A DNA stretch of 64,000 bases from Polytrichum commune (GCA_950295325.1 OX485809.1:17746144-17810143); one strand, 5' to 3'. Shown: positions 1 through 11,420, numbered from the stretch's first letter. Numbers and translations: made by a program. The notes: generated from the sequence alone by a model not told the origin.

Positions 1-431
1 GTGCAAAGAATATAGGATGGAATAAAATCCAAAGAAATTTTTTTAAGAAATTGCATAAATATAGGGTACTATAAATTCATTTAAAGAACATATTAGATTT
101 TTTTGAGAATACTCTTCGAATATATGAAATGTCCCGTGAATAAATGCATTGCTTCTTAGCCCTCCCCCTAAAAATACCCCTTTATATCGCACGTGGCTCA
201 AATCCCTACAAGGGAGCTACCCCCTGGAATCAATTCCAGAAGTAGGAAGAACTCACCAGCAGGAATTTCCTGTATAGCTTTGAAATACACTATTTCAGCA
301 AAATGTGGAAAAGGATTTAAAGCCAGCATACATAGAACCAAGCCATTAAAATTTTTGAAACACTAAAATAAAATAAAACTCAATAAAAACAAACAAACGT
401 GAAGGTAGGTCGTTTGTATCTGATGACTAAC
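1..431 (-). other. Presumed intron 3 of the LRR gene, running off the window
   Basis: This is AT-rich sequence after the donor at 432. It carries the intron-2-like block at about 280-345. On the minus strand a short reading around 270-210 (with IQEIPAG) is faintly LRR-like and has a possible GTGAGT donor, but it cannot be made into an in-phase LRR exon. No further exon is called. Confidence 0.4.
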
Positions 432-575
432 CTGAAGATTGGTGCAATTTCCAAGGTATGAGGGAATTTCACTATGGAGCGTGTTATTGGAGGCATCAAA
501 TGATTTCCATTTCTGGCAGTTGGCAAAGAGCCCTGGTGGGGCCTCCGAAAAGAAATTGGAAGAGAGGTTCAGCAT
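432..575 (-). CDS. LRR receptor-like kinase, third exon (two LRR units)
   Basis: This internal exon encodes exactly 48 residues, i.e. two 24-residue plant-type leucine-rich repeats. They match LxxLxxLNLSSNxFxxxxPxxL and end in the motif LGNCTNLQ. The acceptor is TCATCAG just above 575 and the donor is CAG/GTTAGT just below 432. The exon is phase 0 at both ends, so it can be added or removed without shifting the frame. It follows the exon at 1574-1240, which ends in the same motif at the same phase. In LRR receptor kinases these repeats form the extracellular ligand-binding solenoid. The second unit reads SEIPSYLGNC instead of the commoner GxIPxxLGNC, a mild divergence. Later LRRs, the membrane span and any kinase domain would lie left of the window. 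Confidence 0.75.
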
Positions 576-1239
576 CTGATGACACCACAACAACAACAAA
601 ATATTTCACAGGAAATTCTAAAAGGGGAATATATACATATATATTCAAGGAAATGAGAGATTCTATATGTGCCTGAAAGAACAATTTCATCTCCTTCCAA
701 ATTCCAACTATGAAATTACCTCCAGTCACAAACTTTCCTCATAACAGAGTTCACAGAAATAGAAGGCACAAGACAGCTATTGCAGTTCCGAAACTTGTAG
801 ACATACAAGTAATGTTGAGAAAGTGAGAAGAATCAATCAGCAAGGGTTGCTCGGGAAGCTTTTGAATACACTATTTCAGTTGGAGCTAACATACATAGAA
901 CCGAGCAAACTTAAGGCATCGTGGTCATTGGCCCAACTTACACCACAAACTCGGTCCCTGCCCTGACAGAGAACTGGATGGACAGAGAACTGGATGAGTG
1001 GAAATGGGTAGCTACTTTAAATATTATATTGGTTGGGTCCCCTTGTACTCCTCTCCCACACCAAAAGAATATCGACCAATCTCTATGTATCAATTAATAT
1101 CAATATGTAACTGGTCGGACTTGGAAACACTTGGATCTCAACCTATTTTGCCCAAATTCTCCCCAGATTCTTCTAAGAAAGAAAGGCCTTGAACTTGATG
1201 GAAAAAAACAATGTAATTAATTTGTCACTGAAGACTGAC
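576..1239 (-). other. Intron 2 of the LRR gene, with sequence shared with the region below exon 3
   Basis: This intron lies between the two LRR exons. Around 857-915 it contains a block with AATACACTATTTCAG followed by ACATACATAGAACC. The same two strings, in the same order and orientation, recur at about 280-345 downstream of exon 3. This indicates that an exon-plus-intron unit was tandemly duplicated. Confidence 0.6.
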
Positions 1240-1574
1240 CTGGAGATTTGTGCAATTTCCAACATCGGCGGGAATACTGCCGTTGAAAGAATTGAATGGC
1301 ATCAGTAAATGCGTGAGGCTGGTGAGGTTCCCAAGCCCCATAGGCATAGGCCCCGACAAATTTTGTTGACCCAAATATAGTCTGGTGATGCGGTTGTTAG
1401 CACACTGGACCCCCTTCCACGCGCAAGGAGGGATGGCTGAGGCATTGCTGGATGTCCAATTCTGACGCAATGCAATGTTTCCTGGAAAGCTTTCGAGCAA
1501 GCCTACCCACGATAGCAGAGTTGCTCCATCATTGGAAATCAAAGCTGACTCTGACATTTCAGTAGACTGCAATC
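1240..1574 (-). CDS. LRR receptor-like kinase, second exon (LRRNT cap and first two LRRs)
   Basis: The exon opens with a plant LRR N-terminal cap (LRRNT_2). It has the landmarks NDGATLLSW, then NW, then PPCAWKGVQC with the paired cysteines, and then two LRRs (ITRLYLGQQNLSG... and LTHLLMPFNSFNGSIP...) ending LGNCTNLQ. The order and spacing resemble the subfamily XI/PEPR-like receptors, but the assignment to a subfamily is tentative. I place the acceptor at TGTTTAG above 1574, which gives the 2 bases needed to complete the codon left by the signal-peptide exon. A second acceptor 8 nt further in (ATTGCAG) would break the frame. The donor is CAG/GTCAGT at 1240. Length 335 nt, entering in phase 1 and leaving in phase 0. 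The gene is read leftward and is incomplete. Confidence 0.8.
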
Positions 1575-1671
1575 CTAAACACAGAATAATAATGGCCCAT
1601 ATATTAGCACAACCCGGCCAGGGTAGGTGAACTGTTGGGAAATTTACATACAGAATTTGAGCTCTACAATA

Positions 1672-2028
1672 GATGGGTCCTAATTGTTAACTTTTTCTGA
1701 CTAGACCACTTTCTCCTATGATATGAAACACGTGACTAGCACGAGATGGTTAGTGAATCCACATCAGGGCTGTAGCAGCCATGTTCCTCATAATTTTCAG
1801 AGCTCCTATGAATGTCTTACTCATATGCTCATTGAATGGTCATATAATTCCCCGCAATCATGTTGGCTTTTGAGCCTAAAATAGTTATCATATTTATGAA
1901 CACATAGTCCAATCTCTATTACACACGCATCTTTTTGGTATCCATTCTTGGAGCCACACCTAACCACATACGACTCAAATATAGGCGTCTGATAAAGATA
2001 AGGAACCAAAATAAGCATGTCTACCTTA
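1672..2028. repeat. Dispersed repeat, copy 1 of 3 (inside intron 1)
   Basis: This segment runs from ATGGGTCCTAA to GTCTACCTTA. It aligns by eye in the same orientation with 14775-15120 and, over its first part, with 19068-19230. Shared strings include CTAG(A/G)CCACTT(T)CTCC, ATGGTTAG and TTTTTGGTAT(C/T)C. I see no terminal repeats or coding, so its class is unknown. It looks like a mobile repeat that has landed in the LRR gene intron. Confidence 0.55.
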
Positions 2029-2523
2029 GAATGCGGACATGATCTGTGAACTTGGGATGCTTCTTAAGATCAATCAATTCACCTCACATATAAAATAGAA
2101 TAAAAGCCTGACCCATTCAGCATAACCGTGATTATCCACACAATCCCACCAGGGTGAATTGTCGCAATGGTACATTAGAGTATTTGAGATATATCATGTG
2201 GACATAAAGTCCAACCTTGGGGACGCTTCACATGAACTATCAATAAACCTCAAAATATCAAACAGAGTTGCAACCTGCAGACCCGAGGTGGCAACTATCT
2301 GTAGCACCCACATGGTCAACATCTTTAAACCCTTGTTTGGAGTTACTAAAACATTCTTAAGAAGCATCGCCTTGGAGCTGCTTTCGAAATTATAAACACT
2401 TTTGAATCCTATGAAACAAAATAAATATCGAAATGTCTGAACCGTGACCCCTGCTTTAGGAATGTGGGAGAGTTGCCACCCTGGTGTTAGGGTGTGCACT
2501 GGGTATTTGAGAGAAAGAGCATG

Positions 2524-3060
2524 GGTATGATTTATTACTCTTTTCGTGCTATGCCCATCCTCGACCTTCCATTTGGATTGGTAGAAGAACTTCTTCCAAT
2601 TAGTTCTAAAACCGACAGTTGAAAGTGGAAACCTATTCTAATTCAGACACAAATGGTATTCACCGCCCTCTTTTCTTCCAAGCCTGTTGCTCTGACTCTT
2701 TGTAAAATAACAAATCATCAATTAATTAGAATCTTTACTAAGAAATGATATAGAAACAGTTGTTCTAAAGGGATCAGACTTGAGCAATTTGAGAAAACAT
2801 TTGCGCAAAGAGAGTATGATTGCTGAAATAGATTCCTCACTTCGTGCTATGCCCATCCTCGACCTTCCGTTTGGATTGGCAGAAGAACTGCTTCCAATTA
2901 GTTCTAAAACCGACATTTGAAAGTATAAACCTATTCTAATTCAGACTCAAAGGGTATCACTGGATTCCTCTCACCGCCCTCTTTTCTTCCAAACATGTCG
3001 CTCTGACTCTTTGTGAAATAACAAATCATCACATCATTAGAAGCATCCAACGCATCACTA
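2524..3060 (-). repeat. Two tandem copies of the exon-1 tail and its flank inside intron 1
   Basis: A block of about 0.3 kb that includes the end of exon 1 (coding NPNGRxRMGIAR and the donor) is repeated at about 2544 and 2841, beside the true exon at about 3160. Shared landmarks are TGCCCATCCTCGACCTTCC, CCAATTAGTTCTAAAACCGAC and TCTTTG(T/G)(G/A)AAAT. The copy at 2841 still has a possible donor (CGAA/GTGAGG). The copy at 2544 has lost it (CGAAAAGAG). Splicing exon 1 to either copy gives a stop codon, so they look like duplicated exon debris rather than used exons. Confidence 0.7.
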
Positions 3061-3155
3061 AGAAATGCTTTAGAAACGGCTATTCTAAAGGGCATCAGAG
3101 TTGAGAAACTTTACAAAAGATTTGCGCAAAGAATGGATGAAATTAGAGTACTCAC

Positions 3156-3330
3156 TTCGTGCGATGCCCATCCTGGGCCTTCCATTTGGATTGGTATGGT
3201 GATGAATGGCGATGACCCCCCTCTCCTGCTCATCCTGTGACGACAACCTACTAGCCGCCGGTTGCAGATGAATGCAAAAGCTAAACGCAACCACGAGGAT
3301 AATTACAAAGTAACGCTGTTGATGCAGCAT
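3156..3330 (-). CDS. LRR receptor-like kinase, probable first exon (signal peptide)
   Basis: From the ATG at 3330 this exon encodes a short N-terminus, a hydrophobic core (FVIILVVAFSFCIHL) and a small-residue region (PAAS), as in a secretory signal peptide. A polar stretch ending NPNGRPRMGIAR follows. The donor is a strong CGAA/GTGAGT at 3156. The exon leaves in phase 1, which matches the acceptor at 1574 of the LRRNT exon, so signal peptide plus LRRNT plus LRRs reads as one protein. The joining intron is 1581 bp. An in-frame upstream ATG at 3462 would add 44 residues before the hydrophobic core; I prefer 3330 because it puts the core at the N-terminus. The polar segment after the signal peptide is not something I recognise. 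It could instead belong to a separate small secreted protein. Confidence 0.6.
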
Positions 3331-3462
3331 TCTACAGCAGATCCCAGCCAGGCGGTATGAGTAATGGGGATGAAGGTTGAGAGGAGGACGAGGATGAGGT
3401 AACCTATCGCGGGGGCCGGAACCTTTGTAGCCCATCTCATGGCGATGATCGATCAGAGTCAC

Positions 3463-4562
3463 TTAACTCAACCTCTTCAACAACCACCTAACTTTAGTAC
3501 TGCAGAAGATGAAGCTGAATTAATTTCATCCTTCTTTATTATGAATTAGGTCACATATGCATGTGAAGGGTCTCTTTCTTATGTGAGCTTCCTCCTCCTG
3601 CCTTGAAAAGTGTCTTTGATGAAATTGAGATTGAGATTGAGATTATTATAACTCCCAAAGACATCCGGTGAGGACTGCTTGGCCTCCAAGCACTCTGTTC
3701 GGTTACACCGTCCTTGTTGCAATTGCGGTCCCAGTTTCACACCCAGCTTCGAAACCGACCTTACAGCGGCACTTGTTAATCGTGAGCAATGTGTATGAAA
3801 ATTATAAGCCATACCTTGGCCCCCCTACATTACGGATTTGTTGTCATGCATAAAAAAAAGATGTGATCCCCGGCCCCCTGGAATGTCCAGATAGATGATA
3901 GAGAATAGAATAACCTAATTCTGCAAGAAGTTACACGATGTCGAATTGTGGAATTGGCAACCGCAGAATGATCGGCCTCGGTGGAATTAAAATCTCCACC
4001 AGAAACAGGGGAAAAAAACAATTTACATCGTTGCTGAGTCCGACCCCTGATGCAGATCTTAAGAAGAAGGAAAAAAAACACTCGAGAATATCCGAGATCA
4101 CCGAAATTTGATGCCAAACTCTCTGAGCTATCTTGATAATCTCCCTACGGAGTCAGTCCAATTCCTGGAGCACATCGGAGAAAAAGCCATCATCATCGTC
4201 CAATTAACCCTGGCACTCAATCCCACGACGCGAAAAATTTACTTGCATATAAGATTCTCCGTGGAAGAAACACTCGATCTCAATTCAAATTCCTTAGCCC
4301 AATTGCGGTGCCTCCTCCTCCTCCTCCCCCCATGGATCCTGGCCAATGGAAGTACTGAATACTCTCACTACCCCTATTCAGGGTTGCCTGGCTTGCAATT
4401 CACCCAACTGCATAAACACAAAAACAAAAACAAAAAAACTCTAATGTGACGATGGCCGGCCGAGAACATGAAACTCATCACCTCGCCAACAACTACAAAC
4501 TCAGAAACTCTCACTGCCAACTAACTCCAACTCTCCTCATCGCCCTAATTAACCTCCTCCGC
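3463..4562. other. Upstream region of the LRR gene, nothing certain
   Basis: This is the region 5' of the signal-peptide exon. Short open frames occur on both strands, but none has a recognisable domain or convincing splice context. It probably contains promoter and 5' leader sequence; I cannot place a TATA box with confidence. Confidence 0.3.
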
Positions 4563-4835
4563 CTAGACTCTGCCGCCCCAACTTGAAAACTTGCACCCAA
4601 TTTGCACACCTGGAGATTCAAGCTGCTGTATGCACCCATGATGATGATGATGACGACGATGACGACGACGTAAATCCTCCTCTTCCATAGCCCCTAAACC
4701 ACCTGAATCGCCACTGGAGATTCTCGGAGTCCACATATCATCACTAACCCCAAAAAAATCACCACCACTCTGATCCCACTGCTGCTGCTGCTGCAGCATC
4801 AATATCAACTCCAACAACAACATCCTAAAAAACAC
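4563..4835 (-). CDS. Hypothetical ORF or 5' exon with Gln and His runs
   Basis: An open frame of 90 codons starts with a hydrophobic MFFRMLLLELILML, followed by five Gln, an acidic GAMEEEDL stretch and an Arg/His run (RRRHRRHHHHHG). The Gln and His/Arg runs come from trinucleotide repeats (CTG at about 4781-4796, and ATG/ACG triplets at about 4638-4671). A possible donor (CCAG/GTGTGC) lies near 4609. I recognise no family. It may be a first exon of a minus-strand gene or low-complexity noncoding DNA. Confidence 0.2.
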   Translation of the reverse strand: MFFRMLLLELILMLQQQQQWDQSGGDFFGVSDDMWTPRISSGDSGGLGAMEEEDLRRRHRRHHHHHGCIQQLESPGVQIGCKFSSWGGRV

Positions 4836-4947
4836 TGAAGCTCTACTTAAGTAATTAGAGAATGGTGGGTGTGGGTGTGTTGTTTGTGTAAGTTGATGGT
4901 TTGTTCGCTGTGTGGATGATGTTTCCCGGGGGTTTCATGGGAGTTGC

Positions 4948-4977
4948 TTTTCTTTCCTTTCCTTTCCTTTCCTTTCC
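4948..4977. repeat. (CTTTC)n microsatellite
   Basis: Consecutive TTTCC units. On the minus strand this is a GGAAA tract just upstream of the hypothetical ORF at 4835, a sequence type common in plant 5' leaders. Confidence 0.9.
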
Positions 4978-5267
4978 AACTAATTTTCTTTAAGTTCCTG
5001 CTGAAGTTCCTGCTTCAATCGCACGATATGGCAGACAGATCATCATCGTCGTCGTCATCAATATCTGTCGAGTGAGTGATGGAGTTGATGAGTATGGCAA
5101 GTGAGCGATGAGAGAGAGTTCGGAGTGGAAGGTTTGACCATTCGGTGCAGTCAAAGGTGTGACCCACCACCTCTCTTAATTCCTTGCCTTTCTCATCACT
5201 GAAGTTTCCCATCGCTTTCCCCAGCCTTGCCTTCAATAGGTCCTAAGCCTCCACACTAGAGTATGTA

Positions 5268-6735
5268 CTCTAGTCCCTTTATGCTATCTAGTGTCACCTA
5301 CACTATTTGCAAAGGGCCTACACTAGATGCCCTAGACTAATGTTCAAGATTGAAGCCCTCATATGAGTTTCATTTTGAAGGGCTCTCAAATTTCAGCCCT
5401 TCAGTTGACCGGCCGGTTCAAATCCAAGCCGTCAATCCAAGAATATAGAAACAAAACACAAAACTCGTATAAAACTTGTGCATGCATTATCTGGTACATG
5501 TTTCCAGTATAATGTGAAGAATCGAGAATCAACCATCTAACTCCACTTCTTGTAGCGATGATGCCCTACGCTTGTTGGTTCTTGTGGTGGGCATATTATA
5601 TTGAGGACTTCAAGTGAAGTCTTCATTTTCAATTTGGGGGTTGCGTTTTGAAGGGTTGTTTTGAGAGAGGTATATTTTGAAGGGCCAAATCGCGTTTGAA
5701 GGGCACTGAAGACTTCAATCTTGAACACTGGCCTCGACATCTCAAAGTGTCCCGCCCGCTAATTGGCCGACACGATTCCATCCGTCAACATTAGTAACTT
5801 TTTGAAGTGAAAATGTATTTACATCATGACATTTGGCATAGCACATTGGGTACTTGAGGTGATAGTTTTTGTGTTTTAGTATGCGAAGGGGAAAATATTT
5901 ATTGAGCATGCTAATGGCAAGTGTCACGTGATTGTATTTTAGTATGCAAGAGGAAGATATTCTAGACCATTGTGTGTACACTTTAGTCAATTTGCAGATC
6001 ATTGTGTAATGTAGGCATACACTTCATGTCATTATTGAGCATACCCATGTGAAGATATTAGCAAGCGCACTTGAACACCGATTGTCATGAGGTGACACTA
6101 ATGGTGAAGTTGTTGATCATTAGTGTAACGTAGCATACACCTTGAAATAGGGTTAGTGATACTACTACGCATGTGGCACTAAATACCATGAACAATGTAC
6201 ATCCATTATGGTATCTAGTGTCGCATGCATAATAGTGTCACTTACCCTATTTTGAGGCGTATGCCAAGTGACACTCATGATCCACAACTTCATCATTAGT
6301 GTCATTGCATGACACTTGGCGTTCAAGTGCACTTGCTAATATCTTGACATGAGTATGTTCAAAGTGTTATGAGGTGTATGCCCATGTTACATAATAGTTT
6401 ACAAGTTGACTAAAAGTGTACACAAATGAAACTTGGCATCAATACACTCAAGAATCGCTTCCTCTTGCATACTAAAATGTAAATACATAACACTTGCCAT
6501 TTGTGTGCTCAGTTGTTATCTTCTCGTTGCATACTAAAATGTTGAACTATCATGTCAAACATCTTGATGTATTATGCTAAATGCCATAATGCAAATAAGT
6601 TACTTATGTTGGCGAATAGTATTATATTGGCAATTAGCAAACATGACACTTTGAGACCTCTAGGCAACTAGCTTAGGCCCTTCCTAAGTAGTGCATGTGA
6701 CACTAAATACCATAAAAGGTGTAGTCTAGTAGTGG
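5268..6735. mobile_element. Large foldback transposable element
   Basis: The two halves are reverse complements of each other over roughly 450 bp each, meeting near 6200. For example, TCTCAAAGTGTC near 5748 pairs with GACACTTTGAGA near 6650, and the outer ends TATCTAGTGTCACCTACAC and the complement of TGCATGTGACACTAAATACC pair as well. No ORF of note. The left arm is interrupted by a separate insert at about 5336-5732. A lone arm of the same family is at about 24624-25137. Such hairpins are non-autonomous elements; the transcript could fold into long dsRNA. I could not fix the outermost bases or a target duplication. Confidence 0.75.
5336..5732. mobile_element. Insert inside the foldback arm (MITE-like)
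   Basis: It is bounded by inverted copies of TGTTCAAGATTGAAG (near 5340) and CTTCAATCTTGAACA (near 5712). The matching right arm of the foldback has no such sequence between its CCTAG and TCTCAAAGTG landmarks, so this piece was inserted later. It contains repeated TTGAAGGGC motifs in both orientations. Coordinates are approximate to a few bases. Confidence 0.6.
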
Positions 6736-6741
6736 TGGATA

Positions 6742-6764
6742 GTGTGTGTGTGTGTGTGTGTGTG
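6742..6764. repeat. (GT)n microsatellite
   Basis: Eleven to twelve uninterrupted GT units, just outside the foldback element. Confidence 0.9.
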
Positions 6765-7084
6765 CGCATGCGCTGGAAACATACAGTTTTAACCCAAAAA
6801 AAGGACCAACCTTGAAACCCAACTCCTCAAAGTTAGGCACATGTCAAGGCTAGCAATTCACCTTGGCTTACTAGATTTTGTTTCCAAACCAACTTTTTCA
6901 AACGTGTATGGCCTCCCCCTCCCCTCACGAGAGTTTCAGTGTTTCCCTTCCACTTTCGGACCATTAGACCTTAGTACGGTGAGTACCTTATCACTCATCG
7001 TGTACCGCAACAACTTGCACCAAGCATCAGGGCCATCTCCTTGAGTTGGGGCCTTACCACTATTACCTGAGGTGAAAACACAAG

Positions 7085-7740
7085 AAAATCCATTATAGCA
7101 CATACAATTGGAAAATTGGAAAATTTAATCTCAAAATTAGCATCAAAGGTCCCCAAATTTGTTTATAGGGACCCACTCAAGATGAATAAACCATAAACCT
7201 ATGGGGCTCATGTTTTTACAGGGGGCCCCTTTGCCTTGGTAATATTGGTGGGGACCCAACTCAAAGAGGTGGACATCTAGCCCACTTTTATTATCGTGCA
7301 TAGAATTAGTTTTGGAAATTTCGATCCAAAAATTAGCATCAAAGGCCCCAAGTTAGAGGGGCCTACTTAGGATAAACAAGCAGCTAGTAGCAAGAGTGCT
7401 ATGTCCAACTATTATTATCCTTCTGACATGACTAGTTCTAGTTGGCAATCCAACCAAGGCCAAACTTTGGCTCCTTCAAGTGACCGCTTGAAATCAAGAG
7501 GACTCCAGTTGAAGAACGACTTGCTAACACTAACACTCCCAAATCACTTCACATTCATGGATGTTTTTGATCAGCTACCAAACCTTGGCCCATTTCAAAA
7601 ACCACCCCTAGGTCTCTTCCCACATGGCCACTAAACCTCACTCCTATGGAGCTCATGTTTTTACTAGAGCCCCTTTACCTTGGTAATAAGGATGGGGATC
7701 CAACTCAAAGAGGTGGAGGTCTAGCCATGGCCATGCATGA
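7085..7740. repeat. Degenerate direct repeats
   Basis: The strings GGGGCTCATGTTTTTAC... CCTTTGCCTTGGTAAT at about 7200 and a diverged copy at about 7645 are about 450 bp apart. AAAATTAGCATCAAAGG occurs at both about 7132 and 7333. No coding is recognised. This is likely an old tandemly repeated or transposon-derived stretch. Confidence 0.5.
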
Positions 7741-8024
7741 ACACAATCAATACACATGGAGAATTGGTTTCAGATGCAGCAGTTGCGTGTAAGAGAATAA
7801 CCAGTTGAAGCTCAAAGACTTCAAGAAATTTACCGATCGTTTTAGAGGAATCTATGGAATACACCTCATATCAATAAAGAAACACCAGAAGACCACAACA
7901 TGTAAGCGGTTGAGCTTGGAAACACTAGCATTTTGACCGGTTATGACCAAAAAGCTCCCCAGGCACTGAACACAGTGCTTGCTACTTAAACCTTACAATT
8001 TTCTTCATTCTTCTTCTATTCTTA

Positions 8025-8555
8025 GGTCCAAGTTCCATGTGCCGGTCCCGGTCTGTTTTTTTCAAAATAAATGGGTAGGCCGGTGAAAAGAGGGTGGTGC
8101 CATGTGCCCATCCTTCTCACCCAAGGACCGGTACCCCCCATGGATGGGTGTCCCACATTTTGTGTTGTGCAAGAACGGGTGCCAAAGGACCGGAGGTCCT
8201 AACGGTCACAAGAAGGACATGTGTCGGTTAGAAAGCTCCGGTGACCGGATCGTCCGGTCACCTAGGGTACACCCTTGGATACTAAAGGCCACTTTGTTCT
8301 TCTAGTCCCTTCTTTTGAGGAGTACTCCTAGGGAACGTGTATTTTATGATGTTTTTAGAATCTAGGTGACCTTCATAAAGTGTCATGTCTTATCACTCAC
8401 CAAATTTAGTTAGAAAGTAGGAAATCGAAAAAAACCGGCACCCCACATAGAATTACCCCTCCATAAAATGGGTGACATCACCCTTTTTTGGATGATGTCA
8501 CCCTTTTCTCACCCATTTAAAAAATGGACCGGGACCGGCACATGGAACTTGGCCC
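8025..8555. mobile_element. Tourist-like MITE, family 1 (TSD TTA)
   Basis: The terminal inverted repeats are about 29 bp. The left end reads GGTCCAAGTTCCATGTGCCG and the right end is its complement (CGGCACATGGAACTTGGCCC). TTA stands directly outside both ends (8022-8024 and 8556-8558). A 3-bp TTA/TAA target duplication is the mark of PIF/Harbinger elements. At 531 bp with no transposase, this is a non-autonomous copy. Confidence 0.85.
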
Positions 8556-8708
8556 TTAGGCTGCGAATTCGGAGTCAATTACATCATGAACATCTTCTCA
8601 TCACAACCCCGGCCTCTACAAGAGTAGACTCCAGTCCAGATGAGGCCCTGGACCTTATAAGGTGGGTACACCTAATCCGGATAATGACCTATTTTTAGCG
8701 GTCATAAA

Positions 8709-9775
8709 GGTCCCATTTACACCATGGACCATGAAGTCGGACCATGGAAGATGGTCTTTTGTCATGGTCCGATTTTTTTTTTAAAAAAAATTAAATAAAA
8801 AAATCTATAATTCAAGTCTTTGGGTCACTCGTAGGTGTAAACTGAATGTGGACCAAGAGGAATGACCATGCACCAATAAGTGAATGTGCTGATTTTTTTT
8901 TAAATATTTATGAAAAGGGCAGTTTTGAAAAATAATTCGAGTTTGACCATTCTTTTTGCCTTCTCTCGTCTTCATTTTCTCTTCTCCATAACGCTTTTCA
9001 ATAGAAATTTAGTATAACAGTATTTCTTTGCCATGGGCCCTTGCGTTTTTCTACCCAGAGCAGTTTTTTTGCCTCTCCCACCGCAAAACCCGTTGGACAA
9101 TGTCAGTGGATAGTGTAGGCCTCAAAATACGTCTTTTGGGGACCTCGAACTCCGTGGTCACTCTCACATTCTTTTACTTGGTGTAAACCAAAGTGGTTGT
9201 TTACACCATGCACCATGAAGTCATCCCAAGGCCCCTGTAAAATTTGTGATTGGATGTTGAACTTGTCCCACAACCACTTTGGGTTACACCAAGAAAAAAA
9301 TGTCAAAGGGACCATGAAGTTTGAGGTCCCCAAAAGACATATTTTAAGGCCTACATTATCCCCTAACACAATCCAACGGGTTTTGCGGTGGGAGAAGCAA
9401 AAGAGGTGCTCTGGTGGGAAAAAAAAGTAGGGACCCATGGTTGAGAAATGTTGTTATGATCATTTTTCAATGCATTTTTTTTGGGGGGGAAAGAGAAGAT
9501 GAAGAGAATACATGACAAGAGAATAGTCAAACTTGAATTTATTTTTTCAAAGTTGCTTTTTTGGACATATAGAACGAAAAAAACAACACATTCACTTTTT
9601 GATGCATGGTCGTTCCTCTTGGTCCACATTCGGTTTACACCAAGTGAGGAGCCCAAAGGCTTTGTAAATTGATGTTTTAAGAAATCGGACCCTGGTAGTT
9701 AAACCATCAAGTCATACCATGAGAAAAGGCCATCTTCCATGGTATGACTTCATAGTCAATGGTGTAAGCGGGCCC
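8709..9775. mobile_element. Tourist-like MITE, family 2 copy 1 (TSD TAA)
   Basis: The left end GGTCCCATTTACACCATGGA pairs with the right end CCATTGACTATGAAG-type sequence read on the other strand (right end ...GGTGTAAGCGGGCCC). TAA follows the right end at 9776, and TAA lies one base outside the left end. The interior is also self-complementary: TGTGGACCAAGAGGAATGAC near 8851 and GTCGTTCCTCTTGGTCCACA near 9610. A second copy is at 12556-13660. Length 1067 bp, no transposase. Confidence 0.8.
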
Positions 9776-11407
9776 TAACATATAGATACATTATATGGTA
9801 TATCTAAAGTGTATGTACCGAAAGAAAATGAAAAGAAGAGAAAAACTACACCAATTGTTGTATTTAGTGTCACATGGTATTTAATGTCACTATGGTAACT
9901 TTTGGATGACACTCCTTATGAATAAGTTTACCAATATTGTCATGGATGTTGGATGAGTTCATCCATTGGACAAAATTCTACCTTCTCTTGTCAGTAACTT
10001 ATGATGAAATATAGTCATAGATGACTCGGGGGTCACTCCCTCTTATATGAATGCATACACATGTGCTCAAAACTTGTTTATCGGGGGGCTATTTACCTTG
10101 CAAAAAAATAAAAAATAAAAAATGTGTGGTATTTTTGAAAATAAAGGTCAATATTTGTGTTTTATTACACCCTAACAATAATTATAATTTCTTGGGGCAA
10201 TCATTTTAAAAATATCCTATTTTACTTATACCGCCAAAGAAAATTGGAGAGAAGATTCCTGGCACGTAGGTAGAAAACAATAACTCCACATTGGATACGT
10301 TGGTTCAGTAACGTTCAAGCCAGTCAACCTACAAAGTCATCCATCCAAGTTTTTTCAAAAAATTACCTCTTTTCATCCACTAGCACATACCCTACCCTAG
10401 ACCCGCTACCCATAGTAATTGTTGACACACTATTTTACATGCATTGACTAGATAAAAGAGGCCATTATATGTGATGATATTTTACATGTAAACATGTTTC
10501 ACTATTCCAAAAACCCCTATATTATATGTACATTTTGCAAAATTTATCTACAATGAATATATTAGACCTTGTTTTTGATCGCATGGTGTTTCTACAATTT
10601 TTGCCAGTGACCCCCCCCCCCAAGATGGATGATTGAAATTTGGATGAAAATTCACTTTAAAAGTAGCAATAATTGCAACTTTGTAAATCTATAACCCCCC
10701 CCCCCCATACAGTTACAAGGAATGACAAATGATGTTGGGTTAACATTTAGTGTTGGTGACACGTACAATTAGTATTAAGCAAGACAATTATAATTGGTGA
10801 CACTAAATATCATGTTTAGTGTAACATCAGGTTCAATGTCGACGTGAATTGGAGGCCATTGGTCATAACTAGTTGGGGTTGAAAGGGAGTTATTGCATAC
10901 AAGTGTACCTCTCATTCATCCAACACAAAAGCATGAAATAGTATGCAGTTCACATGTTATTAAATTTGGTCGGTTTGACACTGGAATCAATTTTAAAGAC
11001 CCCAAATTACCCTAAGTATGATATGTAGTGTTACTTACTATTTGGAGTTACAGAGTGCTATATTATTCTAACTATTGACATAATTTATTACCAAGTATGT
11101 ATAATGTCCAAACAACCAATCTAACATTTGATGGCAAAATATGAGATATACAATAAATAGCTATCACATTGCATAGTTCCCAATAGTAAGTGACACTAAA
11201 TATGATATTTAGCGTAGTTTACTCCAAGTCATTATAGATGAGTTGGCCACAAACTTCTATATTCAAGTTTTTTTTTATGTCGGATGGATGAGAAGTATGC
11301 TCATATTCAATAATTTCCTCTCTTTGTCATATGAGCTTGCTCAAGAGCATGTTTGGTGCAAGATAAGGTTTATTGTCTACCTTGAGGTAGGTGGGTTTAG
11401 TATTATG
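9776..11407. other. AT-rich intergenic DNA with repeat fragments
   Basis: No gene is supported. It contains poly-C tracts (about 10609-10622 and 10697-10707) and scattered pieces of the GTGACACTAAATA(C/T)CAT family (9855, 10797, 11190). A block at about 9873-10025 is the inverted relative of about 21350-21556. Confidence 0.6.
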
Positions 11408-11420
11408 TGTCATAAGTACA

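Noticed and set aside
5015..5236. 73-codon minus-strand ORF with an Asp run
   Set aside because: The Asp run comes from a trinucleotide repeat. No domain, and no supported link to a neighbouring exon.
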